Positions 43,491 through 51,801 of a DNA stretch of 64,000 nucleotides are shown in pieces. A program made the position numbers and the translations under genes. The notes under the pieces were generated by a model, which saw nothing but the letters and a program-made list of their open reading frames with translations, was not told the DNA's origin and did no database searches. This DNA is from Pontibacterium sp049603715 (GTDB taxonomy: Bacteria > Pseudomonadota > Gammaproteobacteria > Pseudomonadales > Balneatricaceae). The stretch is taken from contig JBMYSW010000015.1 of the NCBI GenBank assembly GCA_049603715.1, forward strand, positions 18,144 through 82,143, given 5' to 3'. The stretch's first letter is position 1, and each line of letters begins with the position of its first letter.

Positions 43491-44189
43491 ATGTCTAGTG
43501 TTTCAGCCTCTAAAAAGGCCGTGGTGTTATTGTCGGGTGGGCTGGATTCCGCCACTGTATTGGCGTCTGCAATTGATGCTGGGTACGAATGTTACGTACT
43601 GAGCTTTGACTACGGCCAACGAGCTGTGGCTGAGCTGCAGGCGGCAAAAAACATTGCGCGTCAGTTGGGTGCAAAAGAGCACCGCGTGATTCGCCTTAAC
43701 CTCGAAGACTTTGGCGGTTCGGCGCTAACAGATCACAGTATCGATGTGCCCGACCAAGACGCCGCTCATGACGATGAGATTCCTGTGACTTATGTGCCAG
43801 CACGTAATACGGTGTTTTTATCGTTAGCCCTCGGCTGGGCCGAGGTGCTTGAGGCCTACCATATCTTTATTGGTGTAAACGCGGTTGACTACTCTGGCTA
43901 CCCAGATTGTCGCCCTGAGTTTATTGCCGCCTTTGAAACCATGGCGAACTTGGCAACACGTGAAGGTGTAAACGGTAACCGCTTGGTGATTGAAACGCCG
44001 TTGATCGACCTCACCAAAGCCGAGATCATTCAGCTGGGTCATCGTTTGGGCCTAGACTACAGCGAAACCGTATCTTGTTATCAAACCGACGACGAAGGGC
44101 AAGCATGTGGCGTGTGCGACAGCTGTCACTTGCGTGCAAAGGGCTTTGAAGATGCAGGTTTGCCGGACCCAACCCGTTATTTTAAATAA
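43491..44189 (+). CDS. queC: 7-cyano-7-deazaguanine synthase QueC
   Basis: A 232-residue enzyme of queuosine biosynthesis. The ATP pyrophosphatase loop LLSGGLDSATVL is near residues 14-25, and a C-terminal zinc site CGVCDSCHLR uses the cysteines of CYQTDDEGQACGVCDSC. It converts 7-carboxy-7-deazaguanine to preQ0 with ATP and ammonia. The partner queE, often adjacent in Pseudomonas relatives, is not in the window. tRNA-Lys lies directly downstream. Confidence 0.96.
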   Translation: MSSVSASKKAVVLLSGGLDSATVLASAIDAGYECYVLSFDYGQRAVAELQAAKNIARQLGAKEHRVIRLNLEDFGGSALTDHSIDVPDQDAAHDDEIPVTYVPARNTVFLSLALGWAEVLEAYHIFIGVNAVDYSGYPDCRPEFIAAFETMANLATREGVNGNRLVIETPLIDLTKAEIIQLGHRLGLDYSETVSCYQTDDEGQACGVCDSCHLRAKGFEDAGLPDPTRYFK

Positions 44190-44204
44190 AAGCGGATAAA
44201 ACCC

Positions 44205-44232
44205 TTGCAATAAACCGAGGTGAGTGTATTAT
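44205..44232 (+). promoter_or_regulatory. tRNA-Lys promoter
   Basis: TTGCAA and TATTAT are separated by 16 bases, followed by a GC-rich discriminator (CGCGCTCC), as in stringently controlled stable-RNA promoters. The tRNA starts 16 bases downstream. Confidence 0.7.
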
Positions 44233-44247
44233 TCGCGCTCCTTCTGG

Positions 44248-44323
44248 GGGTCGTTAGCTCAGTTGGTAGAGCAGTTGGCTTTTAACCAATTGGTCGGGCG
44301 TTCGAGTCGCCCACGACCCACCA
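44248..44323 (+). tRNA. tRNA-Lys (anticodon TTT)
   Basis: The 76-base sequence folds into a standard cloverleaf: acceptor GGGTCGT/ACGACCC, D arm GCTC...GAGC, anticodon arm TTGGC-TTTTAAC-CAA with anticodon TTT, and T arm GGGCG-TTCGAGT-CGCCC. The CCA end is encoded (44321-44323). This is the usual place of tRNA-Lys between queC and nadA in Pseudomonas relatives. Confidence 0.97.
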
Positions 44324-44655
44324 CTTTTCTAAAGCTACAATTTCTAAAGCTGTAAAAGGCTATTATAAGTAGCTTCTCAAACAGATTCTGATAAAGCGCT
44401 TTGCTTTTTTCTCCACCGAGTATCTGTCGTTTTCTTAGTTTGTCTTCCATTGTCTTTTCGCTAGAAATCAGCCATAAAAAACTTGCATGATCTAGAACGA
44501 ACGTCATATATGTGTTTTTGTTCTGTGTTATCATATGGACAGTCGTCGACTGGGTTTTTTCTTTAGATGTTTGCTGCGAGCCTGCCCTGAAATAGCTGTT
44601 TTTTTGTCAAAACCTGAGTCGGCAGTTTAGAGTTCACGAGATAGTTAAACGCAAG
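44324..44655. other. Intergenic region between tRNA-Lys and nadA
   Basis: 332 bases without a credible gene. A minus-strand ORF that reads into the tRNA is an artefact. A 13-base palindrome CAGTCGTCGACTG (44540-44552) is followed by GGGTTTTTT, which could be a weak terminator or an operator ahead of nadA. Confidence 0.45.
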
Positions 44656-45708
44656 ATGATTGATAATTCCGCCATTTCTGATCGAGTGTTGGTGCAAGAG
44701 CACTTGGCTCGAGAATTTCTGCCAAAAGAATACTCTGCCGAAGAAGTAGAAGCTAAAAAGCAGACCATTAAAAAGCTCCTAAAAGAAAAAGACGCTTGTC
44801 TTGTTGCGCACTATTACACCGACCCTGTGGTTCAAGCCTTGGCTGAAGAAACCGGTGGTTCAGTCGCTGACTCCTTGGAGATGGCGCGCTTTGGTAAAAT
44901 GCACGACTGCACAACCCTGCTAGTGGCAGGCGTTAAGTTTATGGGCGAAACCTCAAAGATTTTGAGCCCCGAAAAAACCGTGCTTATGCCAACCCTTGAA
45001 GCGACTTGTTCGTTGGATATTGGCTGTCCTGAAAAGGAATTTACCGAGTTTTGTGATGCGCACCCAGACCACGAAGTCGTGGTGTATGCCAACACATCAG
45101 CAGCCGTAAAAGCGCGTGCTGATTGGGTTGTGACCTCGGCGATTGCGCTAGATGTGGTTGAGCACTTGGCGGATGAAGGCAAAAAGATTATCTGGGCACC
45201 CGATAAGCACCTAGGTAGCTACGTTCAGTCGCAAACGGGCATCGAAATGCTAATGTGGGACGGTGCCTGCATCGTACACGACGAGTTCAAAGCAAAAGGT
45301 TTGCTAGACCTTAAAAAAGTCTACCCAGATGCCGCTATTTTGGTACACCCTGAATCGCCACAGTCTGTGGTTGAGTTGGCCGATGCTGTCGGTTCAACGA
45401 CGCAGCTGATTAACGCTGCGAAAAACTTACCTAACAAAGAATGTATCGTCGCGACTGATCGAGCCATCTTCTACAAAATGCAGCAAGCAGCACCCGAAAA
45501 GGTGTTGATTGAAGCACCTACCGGTGGCTCTGGTGCGACTTGTCGTAGCTGTGCTCACTGCCCTTGGATGGCGATGAATAGCTTAGATGCGATTATCCAT
45601 GCGCTTTCTACTGGTGAGGGTGAAGTGTTTGTTGATGCTGACTTGTCGGCACGAGCACTTGCGCCGCTGCAGCGTATGCTAGATTTTCAGGCAGCCGCTG
45701 CCGTCTAA
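44656..45708 (+). CDS. nadA: Quinolinate synthase NadA
   Basis: A 350-residue enzyme of de novo NAD synthesis that condenses iminoaspartate and dihydroxyacetone phosphate to quinolinate, using a 4Fe-4S cluster. Cluster cysteines are in EATCSLDIGC, DGACIVHDEF and CRSCAHCPWM. The N-terminal CLVAHYYTDPVVQALAEETGG is the substrate loop typical of the family. nadB is not in the window. It appears to be a single-gene unit ending at the terminator at 45764. Confidence 0.97.
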   Translation: MIDNSAISDRVLVQEHLAREFLPKEYSAEEVEAKKQTIKKLLKEKDACLVAHYYTDPVVQALAEETGGSVADSLEMARFGKMHDCTTLLVAGVKFMGETSKILSPEKTVLMPTLEATCSLDIGCPEKEFTEFCDAHPDHEVVVYANTSAAVKARADWVVTSAIALDVVEHLADEGKKIIWAPDKHLGSYVQSQTGIEMLMWDGACIVHDEFKAKGLLDLKKVYPDAAILVHPESPQSVVELADAVGSTTQLINAAKNLPNKECIVATDRAIFYKMQQAAPEKVLIEAPTGGSGATCRSCAHCPWMAMNSLDAIIHALSTGEGEVFVDADLSARALAPLQRMLDFQAAAAV

Positions 45709-45763
45709 TAAGTTAGCTAGCAGCGCCAAAAACGCTGCTTCTTCTTATAATAAAGCATAACTT

Positions 45764-45809
45764 AAAGCGTGCTAGGGGTTGGTTTATTAGCCCTTAGCGC
45801 GCTTTTTTT
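45764..45809 (+). terminator. Terminator of nadA
   Basis: AAGCGTGCTAGGGG and CCCTTAGCGCGCTT pair with two wobble positions and a loop of about 13 bases, followed by a run of seven T. Stands between convergent nadA and bepA. Confidence 0.85.
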
Positions 45810-45827
45810 ATGGTCTTTCAACAAGCT

Positions 45828-47288
45828 TTAGCCGAGTGCCTCGGTGATTTGTTGTTTTAACTGCTCTGCATCGCGTTTAAGTAAGCTAAGTCGATGCTCG
45901 CTGACGGTGCCGCTTTGTTTGGCAAATTGAATTTGCTTTAACGCCCGCTCGGGTTGGCCAGTGACAATAAAGTAATGGATGCGACTTAGGTGTAGCTCTG
46001 CGGTGTTGTTAGCCAAGCCGTGTACCTCGGCCAGCTGATACCATACATAGGCGTCTTTGGGGCGTTGTTCGCTTAGTTCTCGTAAAATAGCTGCTGCTTG
46101 GTCATATCGCTCTAGCTTTTCAAGGCTTTCGGCCGCTAGGCGCATGGCGCTGTAGTGGCTAGGAATTAAATCCAAGATGCTCTCAGCGGCCTCATGGGCC
46201 AAGGTGTAGTTTTTCTCTTTAAGGGCAAGCTCACCATTTAGCAAAATACCGTATATGGTGTTGTTGAGCTGTGCCGCTGTTTTGTCAAAAAAGCTGCGTG
46301 CAGCGGCCAGTTGGTCGTGATCCATCAGGGTGTAAATAAGGCGGTACGCATCAAGGGCAGTGGCATTGTCGTTTTGAAGCGGCGCGCGCAGTGAGGTGAT
46401 CAACGCACTAGGCGACGACGTATACTTAGATACCATACGCGCTTTTGCGACCTCAAATCCGTAATCGTTAGACAGCCTATTCGTGCTTGAGGCTGAAGCA
46501 CGGGCGCGCGCATTGGCTGCTGCAATTCGGTCATTAGTGAGTGGGTGGGTGCGCAAAAAACCCAGCCCTTCACTTTGGAAGCGACTTTGTGTTGCCAAGC
46601 GACCAAACATCCGCGCCATGTCTTTACCTGTATAACCGGCAGCCTCAAGGGTTTTAATACCAATGGCGTCGGCTTCTTTTTCGTTTTCTCGGGTGAAGGT
46701 CACGCTGGCTTGTGCTGATGACGCAATGGTTGAGGTTAACGCGGCAACACCGGCATCTGGGCTTTGGCTTGCCAGTAACAAGCTACCCAGCATGGCAGCA
46801 ATAAGGTAAGGGGTATTTTGCTTTTGTTGTGCGACCTGTTCGGCGTAGTGGCGCTGGCTGAGGTGGGCAAGTTCGTGGGCAATAACAGAGGCAAGTTCGC
46901 CCTCAGACTGAGCAGCCAATAACAAGCCGCTGTTGAGACCCATCACTCGCCCAGGTACGGCAAAACCGTTAAACGAGGCGTCATCTAAGGTTAAAAGGTG
47001 AATTTGGGTTTTGTCGAGTTCACTCACAGCGGCGAGTGATTGGGTGAGGTCTTCGAGATAGCTCACCACGACAGGGTCGGTTAAGAGGTTACCTTGGCCT
47101 CGTAATAGGCTTAACCACGCTTGTCCGAGAGCTTCTTCTTGGGCTTCAGTCGTGCTGTAACCTGCGCCCAAACTGGGTAGTGCGGCATGGGTGTTTACAT
47201 TGCTCACAAGCAGCATCAACATAAAGGCAATAGGCCAAAGTGTATATTTTGTAACGGCTTTTTGGTAAAAGGCTCGGAGGTTTGCCAT
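45828..47288 (-). CDS. bepA: Periplasmic M48 metalloprotease/TPR chaperone BepA
   Basis: A 486-residue protein with a signal sequence (residues 17-36), an M48 protease domain with the zinc motif H138-E-L-A-H142, and a C-terminal TPR region (AMRLAAESLEKLERYDQAAAIL). In E. coli BepA degrades or helps assemble LptD and interacts with the BAM complex. bamC and ppiD are in the same window, so outer membrane assembly is a theme. The gene order nadA-bepA-tusA-like is that of Pseudomonas relatives. Confidence 0.92.
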   Translation of the reverse strand: MANLRAFYQKAVTKYTLWPIAFMLMLLVSNVNTHAALPSLGAGYSTTEAQEEALGQAWLSLLRGQGNLLTDPVVVSYLEDLTQSLAAVSELDKTQIHLLTLDDASFNGFAVPGRVMGLNSGLLLAAQSEGELASVIAHELAHLSQRHYAEQVAQQKQNTPYLIAAMLGSLLLASQSPDAGVAALTSTIASSAQASVTFTRENEKEADAIGIKTLEAAGYTGKDMARMFGRLATQSRFQSEGLGFLRTHPLTNDRIAAANARARASASSTNRLSNDYGFEVAKARMVSKYTSSPSALITSLRAPLQNDNATALDAYRLIYTLMDHDQLAAARSFFDKTAAQLNNTIYGILLNGELALKEKNYTLAHEAAESILDLIPSHYSAMRLAAESLEKLERYDQAAAILRELSEQRPKDAYVWYQLAEVHGLANNTAELHLSRIHYFIVTGQPERALKQIQFAKQSGTVSEHRLSLLKRDAEQLKQQITEALG

Positions 47289-47340
47289 GAAGTATTATAT
47301 AGTACGCCCTAAGTGGGTGATTTAAGAGAAGTAGAAAACC

Positions 47341-47628
47341 ATGTCTGAATCTAAGTCAGCGCAAGCGGCCTCTTCGGTCACTGCTAGTGAAGCGCACAAT
47401 GGGGCGGTAAATCAAGTACTAGATGTTACAGGCTTGTCGTGCCCAATGCCGTTGCTTAAAGCCAAATTGGCTTTAAATCAGATGGCGGCAGGGGAGCGCA
47501 TTAAGGTGTTGGCCACAGATCCGGGCTCGATTCGCGATTTTGCCTCGTTTATTTCGCTTTCAGATCATACCATGGTGGAATCTCATACCCACGAAGAGCC
47601 TTATACCTATATCATTGAGCGCGGTTAA
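47341..47628 (+). CDS. TusA-family sulfurtransferase-like protein
   Basis: A 95-residue protein with a CPMP motif (C34) in DVTGLSCPMPLLKAKLAL, the sulfur-accepting site of the TusA/SirA family. The N-terminal 25 residues are a Ser/Ala-rich extension. TusA itself carries sulfur for tRNA thiolation; the neighbour-conserved homologue in Pseudomonas (PA1006) has been linked to molybdenum homeostasis, which is the more likely role given the same gene neighbourhood. It is divergent from bepA, and the AI-2E transporter gene follows 55 bases later. Confidence 0.9.
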   Translation: MSESKSAQAASSVTASEAHNGAVNQVLDVTGLSCPMPLLKAKLALNQMAAGERIKVLATDPGSIRDFASFISLSDHTMVESHTHEEPYTYIIERG

Positions 47629-47683
47629 GTTCCGCCTTATGTAAAGGTGCAGGTGTCATTGTTAAAAAGGAAGGTAGGCTCTA

Positions 47684-48748
47684 ATGCGTCAAATTGTATC
47701 CAAATGGGTAGATAGGTACTTCTCTGACGAAGAAGCCATGCTCTTCTTTGTGCTGCTGATGGCGGCACTCGCGGTCATTTTATGGATGGGTAAGCCGCTA
47801 GCGCCGGTATTTGCGGGCGTGATTTTGGCGTTTTTAATGCAGGGTGGCGTGAACGCACTGAAAAATCGTTTGGGCTTCTCTCATATTGTTTCCGTTACTC
47901 TCGTCTTTTTGTTGTTTGTTGGCGCGGTGTTGGCGCTCATTTTAATAGTCTTACCGCAAGTGTGGCGGCAAACCGTTAACTTAATTAACGAGATGCCTCG
48001 TATTGTTGCCGAGGTACAGCAGTTGGCGCTACTATTGCCCGAAAAGTACCCGACGCTGGTGTCGCCAGAGCAGGTCACTGCACTGTTTAACCAAGCAGCA
48101 AGCCAGTTAACAGGTGCGGGGCAGTGGATTTTAGCCTCGTCGTTTAACACCATTGGGCCTTTGGTTTCGTTGTTGATTTACCTAATTTTGGTGCCCATTT
48201 TGGTGTTCTTCTTTTTGAAGGACGGTGCGGTTTTGGTCAATGCGTGGACTTCGTTTTTGCCTAAAAAGCGCGACATGATGACCCGTATTTGGCACGAAAT
48301 GGATGTGCAAATTGCTAACTACATTCGAGGTAAAGCCACCGAAATTGCCATTGTGGGCGGGGTGACTTACCTTGTATTTGCGATTTTAGGAGTCAACTAC
48401 GCGGCCTTGTTGGCGATTGTGGTCGGGCTTTCGGTGTTGATCCCTTACATTGGCGCAACGTTGGCAACCTTGCCCGTTGCGGTCATTGGTTTTATCCAGT
48501 GGGGCGTAAGCAGTGAGTTTATGTACTTGCTTGTGGCGTACGCCATTATCCAAGCGCTGGATGGCAACGTGTTGGTGCCGCTGTTATTTTCAGAGGCCGT
48601 TAACCTGCACCCAGTGTCGATCATTATTTCGGTATTGGTGTTTGGCTCTTTGTGGGGCTTTTGGGGGCTGTTCTTTGCGATTCCACTGGCAACCTTGGTT
48701 AAGTCGGTTGCAAATGCGTGGCCAAGAGCAAAAGAGATAGAAGAGTAG
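47684..48748 (+). CDS. AI-2E family transporter (PerM-like permease)
   Basis: A 354-residue membrane protein with about seven hydrophobic segments, among them FFVLLMAALAVILWMGK and VVSLSVLIPYIGATLATLP-like VVGLSVLIPYIGATLATLP. The long polar region with LINEMPRIVAEVQQLALLLPEKYPTL between segments two and three is characteristic. The family includes TqsA and Na+/H+ antiporters as well as PerM of unknown substrate. In this neighbourhood it corresponds to Pseudomonas PerM. It probably shares a transcript with the tusA-like gene. Confidence 0.88.
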   Translation: MRQIVSKWVDRYFSDEEAMLFFVLLMAALAVILWMGKPLAPVFAGVILAFLMQGGVNALKNRLGFSHIVSVTLVFLLFVGAVLALILIVLPQVWRQTVNLINEMPRIVAEVQQLALLLPEKYPTLVSPEQVTALFNQAASQLTGAGQWILASSFNTIGPLVSLLIYLILVPILVFFFLKDGAVLVNAWTSFLPKKRDMMTRIWHEMDVQIANYIRGKATEIAIVGGVTYLVFAILGVNYAALLAIVVGLSVLIPYIGATLATLPVAVIGFIQWGVSSEFMYLLVAYAIIQALDGNVLVPLLFSEAVNLHPVSIIISVLVFGSLWGFWGLFFAIPLATLVKSVANAWPRAKEIEE

Positions 48749-48774
48749 CTTTATCGCGGGTATTTGCTTTAAAC

Positions 48775-48804
48775 AAAAAAGGCAGCTGGTAGGCTGCCTT
48801 TTTA
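48775..48804. terminator. Bidirectional terminator
   Basis: AAAAAAGGCAGC and GCTGCCTTTTT, with a small loop and T tracts on both strands, between the convergent AI-2E transporter and bcp genes. Confidence 0.9.
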
Positions 48805-48837
48805 CGTTTTAGCGCTAGGCTAATAATCAGTGTGTGA

Positions 48838-49305
48838 TTAGAGTGCTTTAACCGCCTCAAGTACTTCGTCAACGTGGCCTTTCACTTTTACTGTGCGCCA
48901 CTCTTTACGTAACACACCTTCTTTGTCGATAAGGAAGGTTGAGCGGTCGATACCCATGTACTCGCGGCCGTAGTTCTTTTTCAGCTTAATCACGTCAAAG
49001 TGGTTACAAAGGTCTTCTTCTTTGTCACTGATAAGCTCAAACGGAAAGCTTTGTTTGGCTTTAAAGTTTTCGTGCGCGCGCATGCCATCGCGAGAAACAC
49101 CAAAAATCACGCAATCTAGCGCGGTAAATTCGTCAATCAAATCGCGAAAGTTTTGACCCTCAGTGGTGCAGCCTGGGGTGCTGTCTTTTGGGTAAAAATA
49201 AATGATGACATTTTTGCCTTTAAGCTCCGACAAGGTAACGGTCGTGTCGCTTGTCGCTAGGGCGGTAAAGTCTGGAACGGGCTGATTGAGTGCGATAGTT
49301 GACAT
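48838..49305 (-). CDS. bcp: Thioredoxin-dependent peroxiredoxin Bcp/PrxQ
   Basis: A 155-residue peroxiredoxin of the Bcp/PrxQ class. The peroxidatic cysteine is C46 in PKDSTPGC. The resolving cysteine five residues on, present in E. coli Bcp, is replaced by Gln51, leaving C65 and C100 as the only others, so the mechanism may be 1-Cys or use a different partner cysteine. The start at 49305 is chosen because AGGA is well spaced and the core begins there; an in-frame ATG seven codons upstream is possible. gcvR, often next to it, is missing. Confidence 0.9.
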   Translation of the reverse strand: MSTIALNQPVPDFTALATSDTTVTLSELKGKNVIIYFYPKDSTPGCTTEGQNFRDLIDEFTALDCVIFGVSRDGMRAHENFKAKQSFPFELISDKEEDLCNHFDVIKLKKNYGREYMGIDRSTFLIDKEGVLRKEWRTVKVKGHVDEVLEAVKAL

Positions 49306-49499
49306 GATTATCCTAAATAATGACAAATGGGTTGATACAAAGTACTTAGAAACTACTCATTAATCTGAGATTTCGTATAGAATAACCATCCTTTACGCGA
49401 GAGCAAGTTTGTTGGTTTAGATTTAAGCCGTGTTTACCGCTCTTTGCTTAGTGTTGAAGGTGCAAGTGTTATGCACCTCACTGTATGTTGGAGATAAAA

Positions 49500-50375
49500 A
49501 TGATTACTGGCAGCCTAGTAGCGCTTGTTACCCCAATGACCAGCAACGGCGACGTTGATTGGGACGCACTTGACCGTGTGGTGGAATTTCATGTGCAGAA
49601 CGGTACCGACTGTATTGTAGCGGTGGGTACTACCGGAGAATCTGCAACCCTATCTGTCGACGAGCATTGTGAGGTGATTAAACGCACTATTAAGGGCTGT
49701 AAAGGTAAGATACCTGTCATGGCTGGTACCGGTGCAAACTCAACAAGCGAAGCGATTGAGTTAACTCAGCGCGCTAAAGATGCGGGCGCTGATGCTTGCT
49801 TGTTGGTAACACCTTACTACAACAAGCCAACTCAAGAAGGCTTGTACCGTCACTACAAAGCGGTGGCTGAAGCAGTAGATATTCCACAGGTGCTTTACAA
49901 CGTACCGGGTCGTACTGCGTGCGACATGCTGCCAGAAACGGTGCTTCGCTTAGCCGAAGTTAAAAACATCGTTGGTATTAAAGAAGCCACTGGCGATATG
50001 GATCGTGCAAAAACACTGATCGATAACGCACCTGCAGACTTTGCTGTTTACTCGGGTGATGACGAAACTGCACCTGAGCTTATTTTGCTAGGCGGTAAAG
50101 GTAACATTTCGGTAACGGCTAACATTATGCCTGCCAAAATGTCTGAGCTATGCCAGCTAGCACTTGCAGGCAAAGCCGAAGAAACTCGCGCGCTGCAAGC
50201 ACAGCTAATGCCACTGCATAACAGCATGTTTGTTCAATCTAACCCTATCCCAGTTAAATGGGCGATGGCAGAAATGGGCCTTTGCGGCGGCGCTATTCGT
50301 TTGCCATTGGTTGAGCTGGAAGAGCAGTTCCACGATGTGGTTCGTAAAGAGCTAAAAGCCCAAGGCTTGGTTTAA
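49500..50375 (+). CDS. dapA: 4-hydroxy-tetrahydrodipicolinate synthase DapA
   Basis: A 291-residue TIM-barrel aldolase of lysine and meso-diaminopimelate synthesis. The Schiff-base lysine is K161 (GIKEATGD) and the proton relay tyrosine is Y133 (YNVPGRT). It condenses pyruvate with aspartate semialdehyde. GGAG lies seven bases before ATG 49500; an earlier in-frame ATG at 49485 lacks a good site. The gene is followed 30 bases later by bamC, the conserved arrangement. Confidence 0.97.
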   Translation: MITGSLVALVTPMTSNGDVDWDALDRVVEFHVQNGTDCIVAVGTTGESATLSVDEHCEVIKRTIKGCKGKIPVMAGTGANSTSEAIELTQRAKDAGADACLLVTPYYNKPTQEGLYRHYKAVAEAVDIPQVLYNVPGRTACDMLPETVLRLAEVKNIVGIKEATGDMDRAKTLIDNAPADFAVYSGDDETAPELILLGGKGNISVTANIMPAKMSELCQLALAGKAEETRALQAQLMPLHNSMFVQSNPIPVKWAMAEMGLCGGAIRLPLVELEEQFHDVVRKELKAQGLV

Positions 50376-50405
50376 TCGATTTTGGTTAAAGAAGTAGGTA
50401 GTGGT

Positions 50406-51560
50406 ATGAAAAAAGCGGTTTCGACTGCCATTTTGGGCGCGGCGTTATTGGCGCAAACAGGCTGTATGAGCCTGACCGACAACCCGGTTTATGGCCCAAA
50501 CGGTTTAATTTGGGATCGGAGTAATGCCTACTTAGAGTCAACGGAAGGTAAAAACCTCTCTCACGACGAAGGCGACGCGACACTGATTGCCAGCCACAAC
50601 CTGCTGGATGTGCCAAACTTTGAACCCGGTGATGAAGTGAAGTTTGAGGATGGTATTCCTCGTCCTAACTACTTTTACCCGGTTTCTCGCACAGAGCGTG
50701 TGGGTTTGGCGTATCAAAATGGCGAGTTGGCGATTCTGGTAGCGGCAACGCCTGACGAAGTATGGCGCGACCTGGCGAGCTTTTTTGAGATCAACAAAAT
50801 TACGGTGGATACCGAGCGTAAAAGCGAAGGCTTTATCGAAACAGGCTGGATCGACCCAGCGGTGACGAAGCCAGGCCTTACCGGTGCGGTTGTATCACGT
50901 ATTTTTGTGTTCGACCTCAATGAGGACGAAAGTGATGTGCAAGACCGTTTGCGCTTGTACATTACACCTGTTGCAGGTGGCACCCAAATCTCTGTCGACC
51001 ACCTTCGTCATTCACCTGCGGCTGCTCCGCGTTGGCCCGAAGAGCCAGCGCCGACCTCTACGTATCAGTCGGATATGACCTTTACCATGGCCCGCTACTT
51101 GGCTGAGCTTCAGCTAAGCACCGAGGCTAAAAGCCTGTCGGCACTAAGCCGTGGATCAGCGGTATCGGCGTTTGGTCGCGATGGCTCGGGTAACCCAGTG
51201 TTGCGCAACCGTGCGAACTACGACCAAACTTGGTCTTCGTTATTGGCTGCGGTGAACGCTGTTGAGGCGCAAGTGCTGTTTGAAGATGCTCACTTGGGCA
51301 AATTGTGCTTCAAGCGCGATGACTATGTTGAAGAGGCGCAAGCTTCTTTAGGTCAAACCCTGTTGTCATTACTACAAGACGGTACCGAGGTGCTTGACGA
51401 CCCATTAGATCGTATCACTCGAGACGAGGGTGCGAGCTTGTGCTTAACCACACGCACAGCCCGTGCTGGCACACTGATCGGCGTTATTTCGTCGGGTGGT
51501 AACAACGTGCCTTCACAAATTGCAGACCAAGTGTTGTGGGAGCTAAAGCCTCACTTGTAA
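50406..51560 (+). CDS. bamC: Outer membrane assembly lipoprotein BamC
   Basis: A 384-residue lipoprotein with lipobox LAQTGC (C20). The order of domains fits BamC: an unstructured N-terminus, a first helix-grip domain (GLAYQNGELAILVAATPDEVWRDL) and a second (RANYDQTWSSLLAAVNAVEAQVL). BamC is an accessory subunit of the BAM complex. The start at 50406 is at the signal peptide. It follows dapA as in most gammaproteobacteria, but the usual purC is absent after it. Confidence 0.9.
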   Translation: MKKAVSTAILGAALLAQTGCMSLTDNPVYGPNGLIWDRSNAYLESTEGKNLSHDEGDATLIASHNLLDVPNFEPGDEVKFEDGIPRPNYFYPVSRTERVGLAYQNGELAILVAATPDEVWRDLASFFEINKITVDTERKSEGFIETGWIDPAVTKPGLTGAVVSRIFVFDLNEDESDVQDRLRLYITPVAGGTQISVDHLRHSPAAAPRWPEEPAPTSTYQSDMTFTMARYLAELQLSTEAKSLSALSRGSAVSAFGRDGSGNPVLRNRANYDQTWSSLLAAVNAVEAQVLFEDAHLGKLCFKRDDYVEEAQASLGQTLLSLLQDGTEVLDDPLDRITRDEGASLCLTTRTARAGTLIGVISSGGNNVPSQIADQVLWELKPHL

Positions 51561-51577
51561 GCGATTTGTACTTTGAC

Positions 51578-51606
51578 TAAAAGCGACCTTTGGGTCGCTT
51601 TTTTTA
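51578..51606 (+). terminator. Terminator of dapA-bamC
   Basis: AAAAGCGACC and GGTCGCTTTT stem, short loop, long T run; nearly the same as the exaC terminator. Confidence 0.9.
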
Positions 51607-51801
51607 TGTCTGCTCAGTAGCAAGCGTGTGTGTGAGTTGGGGGGGCGACAATAAAAGCCGCCGCAATCAAATCGCCATAATAAACACACGACAACAAAAC
51701 ATGAAAAAACCGCCAGTGCGACAGACTTTGCAGTGCTGTTTTACTCTACAATGGCGATATAAAGGCGAGATAAGCCCTGTTACGGCCAGTAGGAGTAGGT
51801 A

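Noticed and set aside
44259..44534. Minus-strand ORF of 91 codons
   Set aside because: Its C-terminus is the antisense of tRNA-Lys, a well-known annotation artefact; no ribosome site stands out.
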